38,205 nt of DNA from Verrucomicrobiota bacterium (GCA_024279685.1 JAJRRI010000081.1:1-38205); one strand, 5' to 3'. Positions 8,401-16,917 are shown, numbered from the stretch's first letter. Notes: a model not told the origin generated them from the letters alone. Numbers and translations: made by a program.

Positions 8401-8562
8401 GTTCGACACGCGCCGGCGTAGTTCGGCTGCCGCGTTATCGGTAAAGGTCATCAATAGAATTTTACGCGGGTCGATCCCTTTTTCGAGAACCAGTTCCTCA
8501 TAGAGATTGACCACTTGATAGGTCTTTCCCGTTCCGGCCGATGCGTTGTAGACAAGATTCAT
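5488..8562 (-). CDS. UvrD/Rep-family ATP-dependent helicase with C-terminal RecB-type nuclease (AddA-like)
   Basis: This is a superfamily 1 helicase-nuclease of the RecB/AddA class, which unwinds and resects double-strand breaks. Walker A is ASAGTGKT close to the N-terminus, followed by LLMTFTDNAAAELRRR, Walker B VDEVQDTSR, the GDKKQSIYTWRGAD motif, the TVHGSKGL motif and FYVAMTRAR. The last 200 residues have GHAVLEQVAL and then GTIDLL ... IFDYKF, the RecB-nuclease D-x(n)-D-x-K pattern. The track starts at 8661, giving a Lys-rich leader that overlaps the upstream gene. The ATG at 8562 (MNLVYNASAGTGKT) places the P-loop where family members have it and leaves a 22-base gap, so I prefer it. No AddB/RecC partner is adjacent. 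Confidence 0.88.
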   Translation of the reverse strand: MNLVYNASAGTGKTYQVVNLYEELVLEKGIDPRKILLMTFTDNAAAELRRRVSNQLLQARHRAESADDGQLAEQAITAMAHLPSAPIGTIHAYCTRLLREHALEAGLSPGFSVLTGDDREDLLDQISHNELLTRLETDANFKTFCSGAHLIGSGGGFGSSITETVPHLISQASSLGISLEQAEEMLPPPAPIATRIEFELIVQRIQALPKITPAVGAALALIQQGLQETDEAEALVSRLNELGIKKFGRGGAKEISDDFWALKEAVEDGVAYRARFPAAQAFARYVQAVAQQFQQRKHAMDTVDFDDQLQMAANLLTTGIAQPEFDYVIVDEVQDTSRVQYQLIRALWRNETYLIICGDKKQSIYTWRGADPRVMPDLAADILEKKTLKTSYRSKEPILDVVNALFASVYGKEDYSENENLQSNIETVGEKACVEFLAPDEALADEPKQEKVAAEMEAVANRIHLLVNASSEWQPHFRYSGTFRPTDTTNRYRYSDVLILLRRTTHQSTLEQALRHAGIPYTLGGKGRGLFARQETRDVSLFLNVITNPADAYSLIGFLRSPWIGLSDETLAELAWSEEGFSIENLMNNYSKKTDVVERYRTGLRLKLASELVRMLIDETGFDALQAGLPRGTQRLANLRKVLDWLREHERGAQTTPATVARKLAKQIKNPPQVAEAALLDPAQNAVTIMTVHGSKGLTQRVVVLPDISFNAQANTQFTQVFIDEEERSTLGIRITAPDKTKAESPGFKAANKRASCIRDHELKNLFYVAMTRARDLVITSASPGKKSAGWLKYMEPLIGKEIPAIPYSVLAEAAKSPQTGTHILPTAGRLTAALETLPAPPTPPTLQRMPATKLAQELTGEMHTSPSSRATTSAIGSLGHAVLEQVALNGWCGDIRAWLERLCHGFGVEMSAAVALEIRIEKARALMQTVTSDMLEIHPEMPFVLHDDNRLIDGTIDLLCRTNDGFSIFDYKFTEATDAAVIEAYSEQLNLYRKAARKMLPKSKTQTATLVVISAKGARVVVI

Positions 8563-8584
8563 AGTGAGCTTGTGGATAGGGAGG

Positions 8585-11260
8585 TTATAAAAACCTGCGA
8601 CGAGGACCGGAACGTCTGGATCGTTTCTTTTTCTGTTTTTCTTTTTTTTCGGGTTCAGCATCTAAGTTTTGGTCATTCCGAAGGCGGCTGGATGCTCCGC
8701 TGGAGACGGCGCCAAAGGTATCGAGGGTGAGAGATCCCGCCCCTTTAAGGAGGTCTCCGGCAAATCCGGTTACACTGGAGACGGAGCCGATGATGGCATC
8801 GTAGAAAGCTCCGTATAGCTTGGCCGAGGTCTCGCTAATACTGGCTCCCCCTTTTTCTTTTCCGATATCCGTCATTTCGATGTTGGGTAAGGGAATGGGG
8901 GCGGTGGGTAGGGCGGAGATTTTGGCTTTCACCATCCCGTCTTTTACGAGCAGGTGCGAGATGATGATTTTTTGGCCCGTTGGAGCGTTGGTGGTTGACG
9001 TATCGGCGATGGATGGTGGCGGATTTGTGGTGCTGATTACTTCGTCTTCTTTTTCTTCTGAGAGGGATTTTTTGCGCTTCTGGGTGGCGGATTCGATGAA
9101 GGCTTGCAGGGCTTTAATGTTGTCGGTCGCTAGTTGGCGTTCGTAGGTAATTTGTGGGTTTTCGATGAGGATGTCTTCGATGAGTAGGGTGTCGGTGGAC
9201 ATGGAGTCAGGATCAATTTTAACGGTGATTTTTTTGACGGCTGTCAGGGAGTCATTGGCAAAACCAGGGGGGTTCCCAATGTTGAGGCTGTCGATTTGAA
9301 GGAGGCCCTTGGGCGGTTCGACGGAAAGGTGTTCAATGGCGGCGAGGGTGAAGAATTCCTCGGTGGGAGGCGCTTGGTTTTCGCGGTTAGCTCCAAGCCT
9401 ATTTTTGAGCCTGAATGTGCGCTTAGCCAAGAAGGTTTCATTGGTCGGGATTGGGCTGGTCATGGTGACCGAAAAGTTGGTTATTACCAGAGAATTAAGT
9501 AGGATGGGGGGCTCCGCTAGGAGTACGGGAGGCTGGGGTTTTTCTGCAGTAATAATTGGGGCAGGCTCTGTGGAAGAAGGCGTGAAGCCGGCGATAATTT
9601 TCTGAAGTTCGGTCACGTTCCCGGTGGTGTTAGTTTGTTCTAGGTTGATCAAGGGAGAGTTGATGTAGATTTCTTTGATGACGGTCTGATCGGAGAAAAC
9701 AGATGCGGGATCAATCGTTATGTCGATATGGGGAAGGTTGAAAAGATGGGGGGGGGTGAATCCGCCTGCAGGGTTGGGAATGGGGATGGCTTCAATGCGT
9801 AGGGCTCCCTCGATGAGTTTAACGGAGATGTTTCCGATGGAGGCCATGGTTTGGAGTCCAACGGGGGCATGGGTATGGGTGGTATCGAGAAGCTTGAGCT
9901 GGATGTCATCGATGAATAAATTGTGTAATTCGAAAGGGGGCGGGGTGGGTTCGGATATAACTAAGACCGCCTCTTTTTCGGGTTTTGGCTGAGCGGATTT
10001 CGCGGAGGTTTTTTTGTGGGTATCCGTCGCGATTCGTTTGGCAATTCGCATGAATTCGGTGACGGTATCGGTTTGTAGATTTTGTTCTAAAAAGACATAC
10101 GGTTTGATTACCTGAATATCTTGGATGGCAACCGTAGGGAGAGCGAGCGTTGCGGGATCGATTTTGATTTTTATGGCTTCGAGTTCAAATACGTTAGGTG
10201 TGGCTAAAAGTTTGGGGTTGCTGAGGCTCAGGTTACTGAATTGTACGTCTCCAGAGAGGGGGTTCGAGGTAAATTTTTCGAGTCGGAGGCGAATATTAAG
10301 CTCTGGCTTGGTTATGTTAACGATGTGCAGTTGAGTGTCATTGATAATGAATTCGTGGAGCTCGATCGTTGGGCCGGGTTCGGCTGCTCGGGGAGATTCC
10401 TCGATTAGAGGGGTGGTTTTTTTGCTGGGTTTAGAGGTGAAGCTCTTAGAGATTTTCAGGAATTCGGCGAGCGTATCGGTCTCGGAATTTTGCTCATAGT
10501 AGGCATAGGGTTTGGTGATCTCTACTTTTTCAATAACGATAGCGTCGGAGTAGATGGATTCTGGATTCAATTTAAGAGCGAGGGACTCGAGCGTGAAAAT
10601 ATGAGGCGTGCTCAGGAGTCCTGGATGGCTGAGGGTCATGTTTTTGAGGTGCACTACCCCATTGCTCATGCTGAGTGTTAGTTCTTCGACGGCTAAATTG
10701 ACATCAAGATCGGGATCAGCGGTGTTGGCGAGGAACATTTTAACATCGGTAATTCTCAACTGATTAACAAGGATCTCTTTCGGCGCTTTGTCGTCGCCTT
10801 CTTTTTCAGGTTTGGGTTTCTTGGGCTGATTAGGATCGATATTAGCAAAGGCAAAAAGGTTGGTGATGTACTCGGTAATGTTGTCGGTTGCACTGTTTTG
10901 TTCATAAACAAAATACGGGCTACTGATCAGAATTTCATGAATAATGAGGGTGTCGGAAAAAAGAGTTTCAATATCAATGGCAATACTCACTTCAGCTAGA
11001 GAGACTGTGTTGCTATATCCAAAAGTCTCGTGATTCCCAATTTCGAACCCGGCTAAAATGAGGGTTCCTTGGCGCGGATTGATGGAAAGCCGTTCCATGG
11101 AAATTGGCGCTCCCAATGCTTTAGAACCAATTTTCTCAGCAAGAATTTTAACCGTGGGGCCGAGCCAAAAAAAGAAGGTGGCGGTAAACAGTGCGACGAG
11201 TACCAGTAATAGGGTCGCTAAGCTGAGCAGGGCGCGTTTGAATCCTTTCCCATGTTTCAT
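8585..11260 (-). CDS. AsmA/DUF748-like envelope protein with five repeated modules
   Basis: This 891-residue protein has one N-terminal membrane helix (about residues 10-33), followed by a long beta-rich part presumably in the periplasm. A unit recurs five times, ending in related motifs near residues 118 (YEQNSATDN), 254 (YEQNSETDT), 391 (LEQNLQTDT), 540 (LEQTNTTGN) and 706 (YERQLATDN). Each is preceded by a phrase like TLIIHEILISSP and followed by a Pro/Lys-rich linker. This pattern fits AsmA-like/DUF748 proteins, several of which are now viewed as bridge-type phospholipid carriers between inner and outer membrane. The C-terminus is very basic (KKEKQKKKRSRRSGPRRR). A good ribosome binding site (AGAGGA) precedes the ATG. 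The specific function is unproven. Confidence 0.75.
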   Translation of the reverse strand: MKHGKGFKRALLSLATLLLVLVALFTATFFFWLGPTVKILAEKIGSKALGAPISMERLSINPRQGTLILAGFEIGNHETFGYSNTVSLAEVSIAIDIETLFSDTLIIHEILISSPYFVYEQNSATDNITEYITNLFAFANIDPNQPKKPKPEKEGDDKAPKEILVNQLRITDVKMFLANTADPDLDVNLAVEELTLSMSNGVVHLKNMTLSHPGLLSTPHIFTLESLALKLNPESIYSDAIVIEKVEITKPYAYYEQNSETDTLAEFLKISKSFTSKPSKKTTPLIEESPRAAEPGPTIELHEFIINDTQLHIVNITKPELNIRLRLEKFTSNPLSGDVQFSNLSLSNPKLLATPNVFELEAIKIKIDPATLALPTVAIQDIQVIKPYVFLEQNLQTDTVTEFMRIAKRIATDTHKKTSAKSAQPKPEKEAVLVISEPTPPPFELHNLFIDDIQLKLLDTTHTHAPVGLQTMASIGNISVKLIEGALRIEAIPIPNPAGGFTPPHLFNLPHIDITIDPASVFSDQTVIKEIYINSPLINLEQTNTTGNVTELQKIIAGFTPSSTEPAPIITAEKPQPPVLLAEPPILLNSLVITNFSVTMTSPIPTNETFLAKRTFRLKNRLGANRENQAPPTEEFFTLAAIEHLSVEPPKGLLQIDSLNIGNPPGFANDSLTAVKKITVKIDPDSMSTDTLLIEDILIENPQITYERQLATDNIKALQAFIESATQKRKKSLSEEKEDEVISTTNPPPSIADTSTTNAPTGQKIIISHLLVKDGMVKAKISALPTAPIPLPNIEMTDIGKEKGGASISETSAKLYGAFYDAIIGSVSSVTGFAGDLLKGAGSLTLDTFGAVSSGASSRLRNDQNLDAEPEKKEKQKKKRSRRSGPRRRFL

Positions 11261-11541
11261 GATCTTTTATTCCTCTTGTGCAGCGAGTTTCATTGGGTAA
11301 ATGATCCACGTTAATCCGATTATCAGAACATAGGAAGTCTATATCCGTAGAATGGAGGTAGAAGGTAAATTAAACGGATTATTTTTGAGAAACGGTACGC
11401 CAGACCCGGCACGAAGTGAGGCTGGTGCAATGCGCTATCTACGAAATGGAGGCGGCGCCCCTCAATTCAGATGTCTTAAAGGAAGAGGATGTTACAAGGC
11501 CAACTGAGTGTCCGTTGAGGATTTAATACAGAGCCTCTCGA

Positions 11542-12717
11542 CTATGCCGCTCCGGCCTTAGGTTCGGCGTTCTTTACCGGCAGGACCATTTTTGAGTCTA
11601 CCTTCTTAAAGGGCAGGCTGATCGTAAGTGCGGTAACATTGCTTCTTCGATATTCGAGATGAACGGTTCCATCCATCATTTGAATATAACGCTGGGCGAG
11701 CGAAAGCCCAGACTGCAACTCATTGATCTCGTTGTCCTCTGTACCGAAAACTTGAGAGAGTCGTTCATCTTCTTTTGCCTTTCCGGTGTACGCCAATTCG
11801 AAGGTAATGGAAACGGAGTCGCCTTTTTCTGATTGATGCGCAGCATGAAGACCCAGCCTTCCTTTTTCAGTATGGGCGAGGGCGTAGCCGAGTACGATTT
11901 CGAGTACCTTTCGAACCTTTTGTTCATCAGCTCCCACGAGTTTGGGTAAGTTGTGGGCTGATTGGTACTGTGCGTAACTCACCGCGAAGAAAAGTTTTTT
12001 GGTCTTGGCTCGTTGGGTAAATTGATGATCAAGGTCATGGATAAGTTCGTGTAAATTACACGGGCTGTATTTCACGTCGCCCGATTCATCGGCCACATGA
12101 CTGAGTTCTTTTCGATAGTTCATGGTATCGATCAAGGTGCGGCAACTCCGGTTGATGATCTCCAGATTGCGTTTTTGTTCACCCGTAAGGTTCTCGGCGG
12201 TGATGATTGCCGCGACAGATTGAACCACCGGATCGAGCGATGTTTGGATTGTTTCCGTAAATTCATCGACGGTCTTGCTGTTTTCTTGATTGGCCACCTG
12301 AGCTTCAGAAAGGTTTTTTTGCAGCTCAGCCTGCCGTTGTTTCAAGTTGGAAATATCGTTTACGACGGCAAGAACCAGCTGCTGTTCTTCGATCTGAATG
12401 GTACTTAAGGACACGAGGCCTTGGAACGATAGTTTGTCGGCTTTCAGGAAGTTCCACTCAAAACTGGCGTGCCCTGTTTTTAAGGCCGAATGTAGCTGAT
12501 CGTTGGCCATGTCGGAGGAAGAGGTGTTTCCTGGTTGTTGCGCGGGAGAAAGCATCGCGATTGTTTTTCCTATTAATGCTTTGGCGGTTTCTTCACCAAA
12601 TAGATGGGCGGCGGCTAGATTGGCGGAACCAATTTCCCCGTTCTTTGGATTGATTTGGAGGAAAGCATCGCCCGATGATTGGAAGAGAGTTCGGTAGTAC
12701 TTTTCCTTTTTCCGCAA
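11542..12717 (-). CDS. PAS + degenerate histidine kinase, C-terminal part of a split sensor gene
   Basis: The ORF starts at TTG inside a reading frame that stays open upstream to about 12838, so the called start is artificial. The first 130 residues form a PAS domain (YYRTLFQSSGDAFLQINPKNGEI). A kinase-like core follows. In the dimerisation region the usual H-E-x-x-T-P box is replaced by TETIQTSLDPVVQ, so no phosphoacceptor His is visible. In the ATPase region the N-box Asn is replaced (VLGYALAHTEKG) and the D-x-G-x-G box reads AYTGKAKED, while a GLSLAQRYIQMMDG segment survives. The fold is therefore probably kept but catalysis lost. With the upstream ORF it would form one sensor of about 1,390 residues. 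Confidence 0.75.
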   Translation of the reverse strand: MRKKEKYYRTLFQSSGDAFLQINPKNGEIGSANLAAAHLFGEETAKALIGKTIAMLSPAQQPGNTSSSDMANDQLHSALKTGHASFEWNFLKADKLSFQGLVSLSTIQIEEQQLVLAVVNDISNLKQRQAELQKNLSEAQVANQENSKTVDEFTETIQTSLDPVVQSVAAIITAENLTGEQKRNLEIINRSCRTLIDTMNYRKELSHVADESGDVKYSPCNLHELIHDLDHQFTQRAKTKKLFFAVSYAQYQSAHNLPKLVGADEQKVRKVLEIVLGYALAHTEKGRLGLHAAHQSEKGDSVSITFELAYTGKAKEDERLSQVFGTEDNEINELQSGLSLAQRYIQMMDGTVHLEYRRSNVTALTISLPFKKVDSKMVLPVKNAEPKAGAA

Positions 12718-12830
12718 TTCAGTTTTATTTTTCGTGTGCTGCTCGATTTGTTGATGAAACTCCGCTGTATTTTTCTCAATGAGTGCATCGATATTACTTT
12801 GGCTTGCATCAAAGGCTAGCTGGAATTCTT

Positions 12831-15716
12831 TCAGCTCTTTTCGGCCGAGGCGCGATGGCTGATTTCGGTCTTCAGGTTTGCAGAAAGTGTTTGAATTGTT
12901 TTTTCAAGTTCGGTGCCCTGTTTCCCAAGAAGCTCTTCCTGTTGGAGAAGATCGCGTTCGGTTTGTTTGAGCGCTTTTACTTCACTCTGTAGGGATTTGG
13001 TTGCCTTTGAAATGAGTTGAGCCTGCTCTGTTTTTTCCTGATCAAGATGTTTGTTGGCCTCGGATAGAGCGGCCGCTAATTTTTCTTGTTCCTTGATGGC
13101 TTGGGTTAGTTCTGTGGATTGGGTTTTGGCTTGGACCTGGAGAGCTTCTTTTTCTTGTTGAAGGTCATTAGCTTGTTTGCGTAATCGGATTTCCGACAGA
13201 CGAATTTCCGCGATGTTTAAATTAAGTTTCTGTGTTTCGTGCTCAACCAATTGACTTTGGCGGGTACTCAATTGCTCAAATTTTTGTTCGGAGTGTTTCT
13301 TTTTGACCTCCGCTTCCTCACGCGCTTGGATTTGTTGGTTATTTTCCTGAGCCTTTGTTTTCAGCGCTTTTTCAAGTTCTTTGATCCGTCCATCTAGATC
13401 TTTTTCTTGCTGACGCAGGGCTTTCTCGCGAATTTGTTTTTTGGCGAGTTCTCGTTTGAACGTTTTGGTCTCCTGTTCGATCCGCTCATTGAATTGCTGT
13501 TTAAGCTCATCAAGTTCATCCGTATTCTGAATTAACTTTGTGGCCGCAATTTCCCGCTCGCCGACTTCGTGCTCGAGCTCGATCGCGTGCTGTTCGGTAA
13601 GTGTTTGGATACGTTCTTGTGCTGTTTTTAGTCGGGCAGCCACTTTCTTGAGCTGGTTTTCTGCCGTTAAACGGGCGGAGTGCTCGATGCCGATTTTTTT
13701 CTTATGGATTTCGGTGAGTTGGGTCGATACTTGTTTGTGCTCTTGTTTAGTCGATTTTAGATCTTGTTGATAGGTATTCAATTCGACTTGGCTGATTTCA
13801 AGAAAGGCCTCGGCCTGTTTGTGGAGGGCGATTTCCTCTTGGAGTTGTTTGTCACGACTGGCGGAGAAGATTTCAATTTTTTGAAGCTCATTTTCTTTGA
13901 TTTCGATGAGTTCTTCCCACTTTTTGCGTTTATCGGTTTCTTTTTCAAGATCTTCTAAGCGAGCCGCGAGTCGTGTTTCAAGTTGTTTTTGGTGAGTTAA
14001 TAGCGTCGCTTCATTGCGCCGCAATAATTCTTCAGTTTGTTTGCGCTCGCGGAGTTGTTCTTGGAATTCGTGCTGGCGATTATCGAGTTCGGCTTCGCGG
14101 ACATGTAGTGTTTGATTGGTATTTCGCAGGGTGATCGTTACTTTAGCGTATTCACTTTTTGATTTTTCAAGTTCATCGGTACGGTGTTTGAGGTGTTGCT
14201 CAAGTTGCTGGCGTTCGCGCTGAACCAATTCTTCTTTCGATTTGCGATCGCTGATTTCGAAGGAGAGGCCGACGGTGCCCTCAACCAGCCCGTCGTCGGA
14301 GACAAGAGGGATTTGAAGGGTTTCCATCCAGCCTGATTTATTACGGGTTTCGTAGGGGCGCTCGATCCGACTCAATTTGCCGGACTTCATAACGGAAATT
14401 GCATTTTTATCGTGGTCGCGAGAGGTGGCAGGCATAACCTCAAAAATGGTTTTCCCGATCCAATCCTGTTGCGGAATGCCGGTTCGGTCGGCCAACTTTC
14501 GGCTGGCATAGAGATAGCGGCACCGCGTGTCTTTTACGTGAACGTCGGCGGGCAAGGCATCGAGAATACGGTGCATGAATTGAGCCTGACTGCTGAGCTC
14601 TTCTTGTTCGCGCCGTTCTTGGCTGACATTCCGCTGGGCACCGCGGATGCCGACGAGGGTCTTGCCTTCGACCAGGCCGATTACATGATTAATGAGGTTG
14701 AGTCGATTGCCACGTGGATCTTGCCGAACGCTTTCAACCGCGGCTAATTTGTAGTTTGAGGTAATCAATGTCTTGATCGCATCGTTATTTTTAAACGGTC
14801 CGCAACCGCCGGAGAGTTCGTTAATTCCTTTGCCGATCAGTGATTCAACGGATGTGCCGTATAATGCGGCGAAGGTTTCGCTACACTCGATAAGTTTCAT
14901 TTTTTCCATGATCGTTGCTGCCATTTTATCGGCGGATGCGTTCAATGGAATAGGGGGGTCAGCGGCTAGGTGATAGTAGCCCTCGACCGTCTCGTCGACG
15001 AAGCGGGCAAGGCGGAGGGTCTCCGCTTTTTCTAAACGTTGTTCTTCGTGAAAAGGGGTTACATCCGAAATCCATCCAATATAGCTCTCAACCTCCTTGC
15101 GTTTATTGAGCACCTTGTTTGCCCGGCAGGCCACATGGGTTTCATCGTCTTTGGAGTTCCGAAAGCGGAAGTTGAGCGAAAGAGGGGTGTCTTCTTCGAT
15201 AAAACTTTTCCACGCTTGGTCAAAGCGTTTGCGATCATCGGGATGAATGGCGCTTTGGAAGCCTTCCTTCAGCGCTTTTTTCGGATAGAGGCCGGAGAGT
15301 TCTTGAAGGCTGGAGTTAATGTAAGTGCACGTGCCTTCCAGATTCATCTGGAACATTCCGATCTGGGCATCGAAGAGAATATTCTGATAGCGGGTCGTCG
15401 TTTGCTTAAGATCCTGCTGGGACTTTTCGAGAGTCTGGTTGGTTTCGGTCAGATGTTCGCGGGTCGTTCCAAGTTCGGTGATCATATCTTTAAGCTGTCG
15501 GTTGGCCGCATTAAAACGCTGTTGAAAGAGGAAGAAAAGAATAATGGAACAAATCAGGAGTGCGCCGACAATGAGAAAGGCCGTCATGCTCATTTCAACC
15601 GGGAAGGTGGATTTCACCGAGTTGACCATTTGGGCATGGGTCACTTCCGGCCACAGTGTGGCCAGTGCCATTCCTGCAAAGGGGAGGACGGATTGTTTTC
15701 TTCGCTTCATTCTCAT
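12831..15716 (-). CDS. Membrane-anchored triple-PAS/long coiled-coil sensor, N-terminal part of a split gene
   Basis: The protein has a signal-like N-terminus (MRMKRRKQSVLPFAGMALA), a membrane helix near residues 43-65 (MTAFLIVGALLICSIILFFLF) and three PAS domains at about 108-225, 237-365 and 378-492. A coiled coil of about 460 residues rich in Glu, Gln and Lys follows. PAS domains sense small molecules or redox state. The ORF ends at SHRASAEKS-stop, but adding one A in the AAAA run (TTTT at 12838-12841 on the plus strand) gives SAEKELKEFQLAFDASQSN, which runs straight into the downstream PAS/kinase ORF. The start is supported by GAGG 8 bases upstream. It lies 52 bases behind the secreted-protein gene, probably in the same operon. 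Confidence 0.8.
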   Translation of the reverse strand: MRMKRRKQSVLPFAGMALATLWPEVTHAQMVNSVKSTFPVEMSMTAFLIVGALLICSIILFFLFQQRFNAANRQLKDMITELGTTREHLTETNQTLEKSQQDLKQTTTRYQNILFDAQIGMFQMNLEGTCTYINSSLQELSGLYPKKALKEGFQSAIHPDDRKRFDQAWKSFIEEDTPLSLNFRFRNSKDDETHVACRANKVLNKRKEVESYIGWISDVTPFHEEQRLEKAETLRLARFVDETVEGYYHLAADPPIPLNASADKMAATIMEKMKLIECSETFAALYGTSVESLIGKGINELSGGCGPFKNNDAIKTLITSNYKLAAVESVRQDPRGNRLNLINHVIGLVEGKTLVGIRGAQRNVSQERREQEELSSQAQFMHRILDALPADVHVKDTRCRYLYASRKLADRTGIPQQDWIGKTIFEVMPATSRDHDKNAISVMKSGKLSRIERPYETRNKSGWMETLQIPLVSDDGLVEGTVGLSFEISDRKSKEELVQRERQQLEQHLKHRTDELEKSKSEYAKVTITLRNTNQTLHVREAELDNRQHEFQEQLRERKQTEELLRRNEATLLTHQKQLETRLAARLEDLEKETDKRKKWEELIEIKENELQKIEIFSASRDKQLQEEIALHKQAEAFLEISQVELNTYQQDLKSTKQEHKQVSTQLTEIHKKKIGIEHSARLTAENQLKKVAARLKTAQERIQTLTEQHAIELEHEVGEREIAATKLIQNTDELDELKQQFNERIEQETKTFKRELAKKQIREKALRQQEKDLDGRIKELEKALKTKAQENNQQIQAREEAEVKKKHSEQKFEQLSTRQSQLVEHETQKLNLNIAEIRLSEIRLRKQANDLQQEKEALQVQAKTQSTELTQAIKEQEKLAAALSEANKHLDQEKTEQAQLISKATKSLQSEVKALKQTERDLLQQEELLGKQGTELEKTIQTLSANLKTEISHRASAEKS
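12838..12841 (-). other. Apparent one-base deletion joining the two sensor ORFs
   Basis: A run of four A on the minus strand ends the long PAS/coiled-coil ORF after five more codons. With five A the frame is continuous through about 40 further residues (ELKEFQLAFDASQ ... KNKTELRKKEKYYRT) into the second ORF. Frame continuity with charged coiled-coil composition supports a recent or artefactual single-base loss. Confidence 0.75.
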
Positions 15717-15768
15717 TTGTAGATACCTCGGACAAATTTCTTAGGATCTTTTTGCTGGAGCCGGGTTT

Positions 15769-16917
15769 TTATTCGCTTTTCGCCGGGCGCAGTAAAAAGA
15801 GAGCCGCACTAAAGAATACAATGTAGCCGGCAAGTGGAGCGGCCGTGTCTTTCGTTTCCGGGGCTCCGGATTCATCGTTTGTGCGTGTCGAGGAAACCGC
15901 TCGGTTTGATTCCGTGGACTTCATATCCTTGAGCAAAGACTCAAGCCGAGAGGTCTGGGCCCCCGCATTCGACTTGGGTGCATCGGTGGCCGTTGGAATA
16001 GGCGAGGATTTAGTTTCGGCGGCGTTCTGGATGTTCGCAAGCAGTGCGGGGGTGGAGTGGGGGTCGACCGAAATTCGGGCTTGCATGAAAATCATGTCCC
16101 GATGGAAAATTGGGGTCATAAGCTCGCACCCCTGTGCCGCCGAGATCCGTTTTTCAGAAATCATTTTTGAGATGATGTTCTTTTTATGTTGGATGCTCAA
16201 TGCGGAGTTAATTGTTAATTGCCCATCGTCACCGATAATGATCTTACGGCTTGAATCCTCAAGAAAGGCCTCGAATGGGTTGGTCTTGACGTCGATATGT
16301 ACCGTTCCGCCCATAATATGAAGTTCGGAAACTCCGCCTTTTTTGGCTAAGGTTTTTAGATCCAGCCCTTGGATACGGTAGACCGATTGGTCGCGAATAA
16401 AGATCTGTCCAGAGCCGACCCCATTATTTCCGATGGTTAATTTTCCAGAAACTGTCGCGTGGTCTTTCAGTGTAACGGATCCCTTGGTCGCGGAGTTTCC
16501 AAATGATTTCGCTGCGAGGGCGATCTGCCCATTCAAGGAGAGGTTATCACTGATCGTTAGGTTGGCATGACCCGTAGAGGAAGCGGGGATATTTACGGTA
16601 CGCTTGTGTTCGATCGGGCTCCACATATTAATGTTTCCGTTCCCCTGGAGGAAAAGGTCCTGGCCGTAGAGCATCATCCCATTGTCGAGTTCAACGGTGC
16701 TATTCACGACCACGACCGCATGGGGGCTACGGAAGTGTACCGACTCTTCACCCATCGGAACGTGTTTGAGTTTCCATTTATAAGGATCGCTCCAGTCGGA
16801 CTTCGTTGCGTCGCCGCGCCAGAGATTGATGGATTGTGCCGAAGCGGAGATGGCCACGCCATAGACTGCGGCGAGCATTAGTATGCGATTGAGTTGGATT
16901 TTATTTTTCATGTTCAC
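15769..16917 (-). CDS. Secreted protein with beta-solenoid-like body and C-terminal membrane tail
   Basis: This 382-residue protein has a clear signal peptide (MKNKIQLNRILMLAAVYGVAISASAQS). The body is rich in short beta repeats and Gly/Asn turns (LTISDNLSLNGQIAL, KGSVTLKDHATVSGKLTIGNNGVGSGQIFI), as in autotransporter-like or pectate-lyase-like solenoids. WRGDATKSDWSDPYKW near the N-terminus resembles the opening of many PVC cell-surface proteins with PEP-CTERM-type tails. A low-complexity Ser/Thr/Pro linker leads to a C-terminal hydrophobic helix (LAGYIVFFSAALFLL) followed by RPAKSE, as in protein-sorting tails, although no PEP motif is present. It is the first gene after a putative sigma-54 element. 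I do not recognise a specific family. Confidence 0.65.
   Translation of the reverse strand: MNMKNKIQLNRILMLAAVYGVAISASAQSINLWRGDATKSDWSDPYKWKLKHVPMGEESVHFRSPHAVVVVNSTVELDNGMMLYGQDLFLQGNGNINMWSPIEHKRTVNIPASSTGHANLTISDNLSLNGQIALAAKSFGNSATKGSVTLKDHATVSGKLTIGNNGVGSGQIFIRDQSVYRIQGLDLKTLAKKGGVSELHIMGGTVHIDVKTNPFEAFLEDSSRKIIIGDDGQLTINSALSIQHKKNIISKMISEKRISAAQGCELMTPIFHRDMIFMQARISVDPHSTPALLANIQNAAETKSSPIPTATDAPKSNAGAQTSRLESLLKDMKSTESNRAVSSTRTNDESGAPETKDTAAPLAGYIVFFSAALFLLRPAKSE

Noticed and set aside
5488-8661. Start of the helicase at 8661 as given in the track
   Set aside because: It adds a Lys-rich leader that overlaps the 3' end of the AsmA-like gene; the ATG at 8562 fits the family better.
15039-15722. 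227-codon plus-strand ORF
   Set aside because: It is a shadow of the PAS/coiled-coil gene on the minus strand; it has no ribosome binding site or family features, and the minus-strand product has clear PAS domains.
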